Positions 7,016 through 11,850 of a stretch of DNA of 11,850 nt are shown piece by piece. Made by a program: the position numbers and the translations under genes. The stretch is taken from contig JAGODU010000125.1 of NCBI GenBank assembly GCA_017998095.1, positions 1-11,850 of the forward strand, read 5' to 3'. The stretch is from Prolixibacteraceae bacterium (GTDB lineage Bacteria > Bacteroidota > Bacteroidia > Bacteroidales > Prolixibacteraceae). The first letter of the stretch is position 1. Every line of letters starts with the position of its first letter. The notes below the pieces were generated by a model. It saw only the letters and a list, made by a program, of their open reading frames with translations. It did no database searches and was not told the origin of the DNA.

Positions 7016-8164
7016 ATGAAAAAGTACTGCAAAAGGTGTATTTATGATGAAAACACACCTTCTATTGAATTTGATGAAGATGGAATATGCAACTATTGCA
7101 AAACAATTGATAATCTACAAACTCAATATAAAACAGGAACACCGGAAGGTGAAAAGGAACTGCATAGAATTCTGGATGAAATAAAGCTAGCCGGACAGAA
7201 AAGAAAGTACGATTGTGTTGTAGGTATCAGCGGTGGTACAGATTCTTCATATTTGCTGGCCAGGGCAGTTGAATGGGGCCTGAGGCCGTTGGCAGTACTA
7301 TATGACAATACATGGAACAGCTCAATTGCGACAGAAAACATAAGAAAAATAACATCACAGTTAAAAGTGGATTTGTTTACTTATGTGGTCGACAACAAAG
7401 AAGCTGATGATATATTCAGATCCTTTATGTATGCCGGAGTACCCGAACTGGACAGTTCTTCGGATATTGCAATTACTGAGGTTCTTTATATGGCAGCGGC
7501 CAAACATAAGATAAAATATATTTTAGAAGGGCATTCTTTTAAAACAGAGGGAATCGCTCCTTTAGGTAATAATTATTTTGACGGGAAATACATTGAAAGT
7601 GTACATAAAAAATATGGACATCAAAAAATGAAAACTTTTCCTAATTTGACCTTTTACAGGTTCATGAAATGGGTACTGATTAAGAAAATAAAAAAAGTAA
7701 GGCCTTTCTGGTATATTGATTATTCGAAGACGGGCGCCCGAGAGTACCTTAAGTTAAAGTTTGGGTGGGAATACTATGGAGGCCATCATCTTGAAAACAG
7801 AATGACTGCTTTTTTACACACTGTTTGGTATCCTCAACGGTTTAATTATGACGCAAGAAGTTGGAGCCTGTCTGCGGCGGTGCGGTCAGGACATATGGAT
7901 CGTATCGAAGCTGTTAAAACGTTTGAAACTCCTATAAAACCTGATCAGGAGCTAATTGAATATACTAAGAAACGGTTAGGATTGACCGATACTGAATATG
8001 GAAAAATAATGAATGGGGAAAAAAGGACACACAAAGATTTCAAAACTTATAAAAAAAGGTTTGAGAAATTAAGGCCATTATTTAAAATTTTAGCTGATGC
8101 AAATTTGGTTCCGATGAGTTTTTATTTAAAATATTGCTTCCCTTTACCAGCCAATAATAAATGA
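7016..8164 (+). CDS. N-acetyl sugar amidotransferase (WbpG/PseA/WbuX family)
   Basis: This 382-residue enzyme is expected to activate the acetamido group of a nucleotide sugar with ATP and replace its oxygen with ammonia, giving an acetamidino sugar. Two cysteine pairs near the start (Cys5/Cys8 and Cys25/Cys28) look like a zinc site. The PP-loop ATP-pyrophosphatase motif is SGGTDS (72-77). YCKRCIY and the FDEDGICNYC pattern are hallmarks of the family. The ATG at 7016 is preferred because the family begins MKxCKRC; a TTG at 7010 overlapping the previous stop would add two residues. The stop overlaps the hisH start as ATGA, and HisH and HisF follow, the same trio seen in Pseudomonas aeruginosa O5 and Escherichia coli O145 loci. 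The exact sugar is not determinable. Confidence 0.9.
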   Translation: MKKYCKRCIYDENTPSIEFDEDGICNYCKTIDNLQTQYKTGTPEGEKELHRILDEIKLAGQKRKYDCVVGISGGTDSSYLLARAVEWGLRPLAVLYDNTWNSSIATENIRKITSQLKVDLFTYVVDNKEADDIFRSFMYAGVPELDSSSDIAITEVLYMAAAKHKIKYILEGHSFKTEGIAPLGNNYFDGKYIESVHKKYGHQKMKTFPNLTFYRFMKWVLIKKIKKVRPFWYIDYSKTGAREYLKLKFGWEYYGGHHLENRMTAFLHTVWYPQRFNYDARSWSLSAAVRSGHMDRIEAVKTFETPIKPDQELIEYTKKRLGLTDTEYGKIMNGEKRTHKDFKTYKKRFEKLRPLFKILADANLVPMSFYLKYCFPLPANNK

Positions 8165-8772
8165 TTACAATAATTGATTATGGCATAGGCAATCTTGGTT
8201 CTGTGTTTAATATGTTTAAAAAAATAGGAGCTTCTGCAAAAATTTCAGACGAACCGGAAGAAATTTTAAAAGCTGAAAAACTATTATTGCCGGGAGTAGG
8301 TTCATTTGATACCGCAATGACCCGGATAAATGAATCAGGCTTATTTGGGTTACTTAATGAACTGGTTCTCGAAAGAGGAGTTCCGATTTTGGGCATTTGT
8401 CTTGGAATGCAATTACTAATGGAAGGAAGCGAAGAGGGAGAATTACCAGGTTTTGGATGGATCAAGGGTAGAGCATATCATTTCAATGAGAGAATACCGA
8501 TTCCCCTGAAAGTGCCCCACATGGGGTGGAACGATGTTACTTTGACTACCAGGAATTCTTTAACACAGGGATTTGATGAAGAAATCAGATTTTATTTCGT
8601 GCATTCTTACTTTGTCAGGGTTGAAAATCAGGCTCATTCGATGATGAAATGTAACTATGGAATTGAATTTGATGCGGCGGTTTATAAGGCTAATATATAT
8701 GGCGCTCAGTTTCATCCTGAAAAGAGTCATAAGTTCGGCATGCAGTTCTTACGAAATTTTGCAGGAATCTGA
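8161..8772 (+). CDS. hisH: HisH-type glutamine amidotransferase subunit for sugar amidination
   Basis: The 203-residue class I glutaminase hydrolyses glutamine and hands ammonia to HisF. The oxyanion strand is PGVGSF (44-49), the nucleophile is Cys80 in GICLGMQ, and the partner residues are His185 and Glu187 in FHPEKSH, so the catalytic triad is complete. The length is that of normal HisH. It starts by a four-base ATGA overlap with the amidotransferase and ends two bases before hisF, implying coupled translation. No other histidine-biosynthesis gene is present, and the partner HisF lacks a catalytic Asp, so it most likely serves the amidotransferase and is a paralogue of the housekeeping HisH (called HisH2 or WbuY elsewhere). 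Confidence 0.92.
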   Translation: MITIIDYGIGNLGSVFNMFKKIGASAKISDEPEEILKAEKLLLPGVGSFDTAMTRINESGLFGLLNELVLERGVPILGICLGMQLLMEGSEEGELPGFGWIKGRAYHFNERIPIPLKVPHMGWNDVTLTTRNSLTQGFDEEIRFYFVHSYFVRVENQAHSMMKCNYGIEFDAAVYKANIYGAQFHPEKSHKFGMQFLRNFAGI

Positions 8773-8774
8773 TT

Positions 8775-9536
8775 ATGCTCAGGACCAGAGTTATACCTTG
8801 CCTGCAACTTATTGATCAGGCAATTGTAAAAACGGTTAAGTTCGGGAGGTATACTTACATTGGTGATCCTGTCAACACAGTTAGGATATTTAATGAACTT
8901 GAAGTTGATGAACTTTGTTTTCTGGATATACGCGCTACTATTGAAAAAAGGAAACCGAATTTAAAAATTCTGACAGAGATTGCCAATGAATGCTTTATGC
9001 CTCTTTCTTATGGTGGTGGTATCAGGGACGTTGAGACAGCTTTAAAGATCCTTTCAATTGGATTTGAAAAAATTGTTATAAACACAGCCGCTGTTGAAAA
9101 TCCATACTTAATTACTAAAATAACCAGGCAATCTGGAAATCAGAGTGTAATAGTATCCATTGATGTAAAAATATCATTTAATGGAAGCTATTCTGTCTAT
9201 TCCAATGATGGCTCGGTAAAAACGAAGCTCAATGCAATAGAATGGGCAAAAAAGGCAGAAGATGCTGGTGCCGGTGAATTGCTAATCACATCAATAGACA
9301 GAGATGGTACCTGGAAGGGATATGATCTTGAAATTATACATAAAATTACTGATGCAGTTTCAATCCCGGTTATTGCAAATGGAGGCGCCGGATCTATCAG
9401 TGATATGAGAAAGGTTGTAAAGGAATCAGGGGCTTCAGCTGTTGCACTGGGAAGCATGATAGTTTACCAGCAGAAGAATATGGGAGTTCTTATTAATTTC
9501 CCGGATAGATCTGAATTACAAAAGATATTAACCTGA
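8775..9536 (+). CDS. hisF: HisF-like ammonia-channelling subunit for sugar amidination (catalytic Asp11 replaced)
   Basis: The 253-residue protein is a full-length HisF-like TIM barrel. Family motifs are present: GDPV (30-33), FLDI (49-52), YGGGIR (79-84), INTAAVENP (102-110), SIDRDGT (172-178 by count) and ANGGAG. Canonical HisF uses Asp11 and Asp130 to make the imidazole ring. Here position 11 is Gln (IPCLQL) while Asp130 is kept, so imidazole-glycerol-phosphate synthesis is unlikely. The residues forming the ammonia gate, Arg5, Glu46, Lys99 and a Glu at 168 (167 in the thermophile enzyme), remain. The barrel therefore probably only conducts ammonia from HisH to the amidotransferase, as proposed for HisF2/WbuZ proteins of O-antigen clusters. 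It starts two bases after hisH and ends seven bases before a GT4 gene. Confidence 0.92.
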   Translation: MLRTRVIPCLQLIDQAIVKTVKFGRYTYIGDPVNTVRIFNELEVDELCFLDIRATIEKRKPNLKILTEIANECFMPLSYGGGIRDVETALKILSIGFEKIVINTAAVENPYLITKITRQSGNQSVIVSIDVKISFNGSYSVYSNDGSVKTKLNAIEWAKKAEDAGAGELLITSIDRDGTWKGYDLEIIHKITDAVSIPVIANGGAGSISDMRKVVKESGASAVALGSMIVYQQKNMGVLINFPDRSELQKILT

Positions 9537-9543
9537 ATTTTTA

Positions 9544-10842
9544 ATGACAAAAACTAAAATAATATATATTCTTTGTCATCCTCCCCATTCAATAATTAAG
9601 AAGTACAAGAATCCTGAGGAATACCTGGTTTCACCGGGTCTTGGAGATTTCATTAAAATCCCGGATCCACCTTTTTGGATAGGATTTTTTTCCAAAGATC
9701 ATCATGCAGTTGCTGCAGAAGAGTTGATGAAAATAACTGATGAATTTGAAATAGAGTGCTGGAGGCCTTATGGGACATCAATAAACAGGATGTATACAAA
9801 AGAAGTGAATGGTATTACTCACAGGGTTTTTCCTTCTTTCTCAATAAGGATACCTCAGGTTGGATCAGGAAATTTTTCTCCTCAGTTATTCAGTTATTTA
9901 AAAGATTATAGTAAATCAAATAATGTAATTTTGAATATAAGCGTCGGTCATGCCTGGTTCCATATCTGGCTTCTTCTAAAACTAAGAAGACACAAGAGAC
10001 GGATTCCGGTCGTGGCAAATCATATAAGCGGAAGTTTCAAAAAGTTTAACTTCAGCCAGCTCCCTCTAATTAAGAAGATATTTAAATGGTATTATTTAAT
10101 TGAGCACAACATTGAAAAAAGGTCTTTAAAATATGTCGATTATTACCTTACCGGTTCAATGATGGAATCCGACTATCTTAAAACAATCATTCCTTTACGT
10201 TCATCCTTTTATACTGTCGGAGTTGATCATAATTACTTTACGCCTGGAGACGACAAAGCAAAAATCAGAAAAGAATTGGGACTTCCCCTTGACAAAAAAA
10301 TTATGATCGTGACCGGAAATTTCCGTAAATCTGACTATGGATATCATCATCTGATTGAATGTTATAAAACAGTTAAGTCTGAATATGATGATCTGTTGTT
10401 GATAATGGTAGGTGGTTATAGGCATGAGGATTTGTACAAGCAGGGAGAGGAAGCCGGAATATTAATGGTGGAGAGGATCCCGAAAAGCACACTTTTACAA
10501 TATTATCAGGCATCTGATTTTTACGGACAGCCCACATTCAGTTATACAATAATTAATTTTGGAGGATTTGGTTATTCCATGATGGAAGCTCTCGCTTGCG
10601 GATTGCCCGTTCTGAGTCAGAATATTATTCATTTTCCAGGCACACTGGAAGAGAGGAATAAGATCGGATTGGATATGCCCACAAAGGAAGCTCTGGTAAA
10701 AAACATGATTTTCTTAAAAGATAATTTTCAGGATTTTAAAGAATGCAGATCTGTTGGTCAAAAATACTTTGACATAGAAGAAACCAAATTAGGTTTATTG
10801 AATCTGTACAAAGAACTTAATGCCCGTTATTTTTTTAATTAA
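9544..10842 (+). CDS. Glycosyltransferase family 4 (GT-B fold)
   Basis: The 432-residue protein is slightly long for a GT4 enzyme because of an insertion after its first strand (about residues 17-56). It starts KIIYILCHPPHS, like the interrupted GT4 at 1315. The linker signature is VGVDHNYFTP (225-234), followed by the nucleotide-binding strand IMIVTGNFRKS (253-263) and FGGFGYSMMEALACGLPVLS (339-358). As in the GT4 protein at 135-1277, Gly (340) stands at the first Glu position of E-x7-E and Glu348 is kept. It follows hisF by seven bases, which suggests it may transfer the amidinated sugar; that is inference. Donor and acceptor are unknown. Confidence 0.86.
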   Translation: MTKTKIIYILCHPPHSIIKKYKNPEEYLVSPGLGDFIKIPDPPFWIGFFSKDHHAVAAEELMKITDEFEIECWRPYGTSINRMYTKEVNGITHRVFPSFSIRIPQVGSGNFSPQLFSYLKDYSKSNNVILNISVGHAWFHIWLLLKLRRHKRRIPVVANHISGSFKKFNFSQLPLIKKIFKWYYLIEHNIEKRSLKYVDYYLTGSMMESDYLKTIIPLRSSFYTVGVDHNYFTPGDDKAKIRKELGLPLDKKIMIVTGNFRKSDYGYHHLIECYKTVKSEYDDLLLIMVGGYRHEDLYKQGEEAGILMVERIPKSTLLQYYQASDFYGQPTFSYTIINFGGFGYSMMEALACGLPVLSQNIIHFPGTLEERNKIGLDMPTKEALVKNMIFLKDNFQDFKECRSVGQKYFDIEETKLGLLNLYKELNARYFFN

Positions 10843-10850
10843 ACTTTCTG

Positions 10851-11786
10851 ATGGTTGCTTCCTGTAAAATAATAGTCCTGATTTTATCGTATAACGGGAA
10901 ATCACTATTAGAAGATTCAATTAAAAGCTATCTTGAAAATTCATATAGACCTTTCGAGATTGTTGTTATTGATAACGGATCAACAGACGGAACGAAGGCT
11001 TATATTGAATCGGTTTTTCCGGATGTAAAAGTACTGCGTACGGACCTGAATCTTAAGTATTCCGGAGGTTTCAATTTTGGTCTGAAATATGCATTTGATA
11101 AGCAAAGAGCAGACTATGTCCTGATCACAAACAATGATGTTATCTCCGACAGTAACCTAATCTCCGCACTTGTTGAAACAGCAGAAAGCCATAAAGAAGC
11201 TGGGTTTACAATCGGTAAGGTTTATTATCATGAAAAACCGGAAATCTTTCAGACTGTAGGGAAAAAATATGATCCGGTGCTTTGGAACGGCGGTCATATA
11301 GGAAAGGGTGAAAAAGATACAGGACAGTATGATCAGATAGCGGAGCGTGATTGGTGCGATGACATTTACTGGCTTATAAAGCGTGAATTATATGAGAAAA
11401 CCGGTGGGTACGATACGGAGTTTGCCTTTCAGGGTGAAGATTTCGACTGGCAGGTAAGAGCCAAACAGCTTGGTTATAAAATAATGTATACTCCACATGC
11501 AAAGCTCTGGCACAAGGAGAGTATGACCATTGGAAAAACATCTCCCTTTAAGGCCTATTATGATGCAAGAAATCCTCTGATTGTCCACATGAAATACCGC
11601 TCAGCCGATGAGTTCAGAAAATATTTTCATATCCGGTTTAAGCAGTTGATGAGTTCATCCTTCAGACAGTTGTTTAGATTAAAAGTAAGACATGTGTGGG
11701 CGAATTTTTCCGGCCTTGCAAGTGCTATAAAATGGGGAATTAGGAATCATAAGTTGACCCTTAGGCATTTTATTGGTAATCGGTAA
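10851..11786 (+). CDS. Glycosyltransferase family 2 (rhamnosyltransferase-like)
   Basis: The 311-residue GT-A protein is complete and of normal length. The first domain has VLILSYNGKSLL, VVIDNGSTDGT (38-48), TNND (93-96) as the metal site and GEDFDW (195-200) as the probable catalytic acidic motif. Beyond that, LWH (219-221) and YYDARNPL (236-243) are motifs of the rhamnosyltransferase-like GT2 group, followed by a basic, amphipathic tail that may lie on the membrane. It is the intact relative of the GT2 part of the chimera at 2614 and shows what that protein has lost. It starts eight bases after the GT4 gene and is the last gene in the window; the tandem heptamer GGTAATC overlaps its stop codon. 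Confidence 0.88.
   Translation: MVASCKIIVLILSYNGKSLLEDSIKSYLENSYRPFEIVVIDNGSTDGTKAYIESVFPDVKVLRTDLNLKYSGGFNFGLKYAFDKQRADYVLITNNDVISDSNLISALVETAESHKEAGFTIGKVYYHEKPEIFQTVGKKYDPVLWNGGHIGKGEKDTGQYDQIAERDWCDDIYWLIKRELYEKTGGYDTEFAFQGEDFDWQVRAKQLGYKIMYTPHAKLWHKESMTIGKTSPFKAYYDARNPLIVHMKYRSADEFRKYFHIRFKQLMSSSFRQLFRLKVRHVWANFSGLASAIKWGIRNHKLTLRHFIGNR
10866..11444 (+). repeat. Paralogous GT2 segment, copy 2 (in an intact gene)
   Basis: This is the partner of 2620-3198, aligned without gaps and encoding about 80% identical residues. Unlike copy 1, the gene continues through its natural C-terminal region (DWQVRAKQLGY onward). The 26-base identical stretch at 11412-11437 could act as a substrate for recombination between the two loci 8.2 kb apart. 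Confidence 0.85.
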
Positions 11787-11788
11787 TC
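11775..11788 (+). repeat. Tandem heptamer GGTAATC x2 across a stop codon
   Basis: GGTAATC occurs twice in direct succession (11775-11781 and 11782-11788) and supplies the last two codons and stop of the final GT2 gene (GGT AAT CGG TAA). A third partial copy is not seen. It may be a slippage product that moved or created the stop. Confidence 0.6.
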
Positions 11789-11798
11789 GGCGAAATCA

Positions 11799-11837
11799 GA
11801 TTTGAGATTAGTGATTCGTGAGTTGTGATTTGAGATT
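11799..11837 (+). repeat. Short degenerate direct repeats (GATTTGAGATT) after the last gene
   Basis: GATTTGAGATT is found at 11799-11809 and 11827-11837, and related units GTGATTCGTGA and GTTGTGATT lie between. No open reading frame or hairpin terminator is visible in 11787-11850. Such imperfect GATT-rich repeats are seen between genes in some Bacteroidota genomes; that comparison is from general knowledge. The array may continue past the right edge. Confidence 0.65.
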
Positions 11838-11850
11838 TACTCCAATCCAA

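Noticed and set aside
8178..8465. Minus-strand open frame of 95 codons inside hisH
   Set aside because: It lies fully inside a gene with clear catalytic motifs, its own protein has no recognisable domain, and it is rich in Pro and Ser as expected from an antisense shadow.
9197..9457. Minus-strand open frame of 86 codons inside hisF
   Set aside because: Antisense shadow of a well-conserved HisF-like gene; no domain or separate start signal.
8161..9536. Part of a histidine biosynthesis operon
   Set aside because: Only hisH and hisF occur, they sit behind a sugar amidotransferase, and HisF lacks catalytic Asp11.
1315..11786. Recent block duplication of a whole GT4-GT2 module
   Set aside because: The GT2 parts are close paralogues, but the two GT4 proteins are only distantly similar, so a single recent duplication of both genes is not supported.
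1..11850. CRISPR array, tRNA, rRNA, riboswitch or clear intrinsic terminator
   Set aside because: No regularly spaced repeats, no cloverleaf or rRNA-like sequence, and no GC-rich hairpin followed by a T run was seen in the short gaps between genes.

Overview
The window is a single-direction surface-polysaccharide (O-antigen or capsule type) gene cluster, with every complete gene on the + strand. It probably comes from a member of the Bacteroidota. The reasons are low GC, few clear Shine-Dalgarno sequences, tightly packed glycosyltransferase genes of the kinds common in that phylum, an IS3-family element at the left edge and degenerate GATTTGAGATT-type repeats at the right edge. The phylum assignment is inference; no rRNA or tRNA is present to confirm it.

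Layout: (1) Positions 1-118 hold the end of an IS3-family insertion sequence whose orfA runs leftward out of the window. (2) Positions 135-4566 hold glycosyltransferases: an intact GT4 gene (135-1277); a GT4 gene cut in two by one in-frame TAG (1315-1974 and 2008-2574); a gene whose first 195 residues are a GT2 enzyme and whose last 133 residues are the C-terminal half of a CitE-like (HpcH/HpaI aldolase/citrate lyase family) CoA-ester lyase (2614-3600); and an intact GT2 gene (3610-4566). (3) Positions 4544-6019 encode a Wzx-type flippase and 6027-7013 an NAD-dependent sugar epimerase/dehydratase. (4) Positions 7016-9536 form an amidination cassette: a WbpG/PseA/WbuX-type N-acetyl sugar amidotransferase, HisH and HisF. 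(5) Positions 9544-11786 hold another GT4 gene and a GT2 gene that is a close paralogue of the GT2 half of the chimera. (6) The last 64 bases are non-coding short repeats.

How the genes fit together: the SDR enzyme would supply or modify a nucleotide sugar. HisH would release ammonia from glutamine, HisF would carry it through its barrel, and the amidotransferase would use it to turn an N-acetyl group into an acetamidino group. The GT4 and GT2 enzymes would build the lipid-linked repeat unit, and Wzx would flip it across the inner membrane. HisF has Gln in place of catalytic Asp11 but keeps the ammonia-gate residues, which fits sugar amidination rather than histidine synthesis. The initiating phosphosugar transferase, the Wzy polymerase and the enzymes making a 2,3-diamino sugar are not in this window.

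The most unusual feature is the in-frame GT2::CitE chimera, whose junction lies at a Gly-(x)-Glu-Asp motif found in both families. It sits next to the GT4 gene with the in-frame stop, so two adjacent genes are damaged or remodelled while related genes downstream are intact. No wholly new system could be shown from sequence alone.
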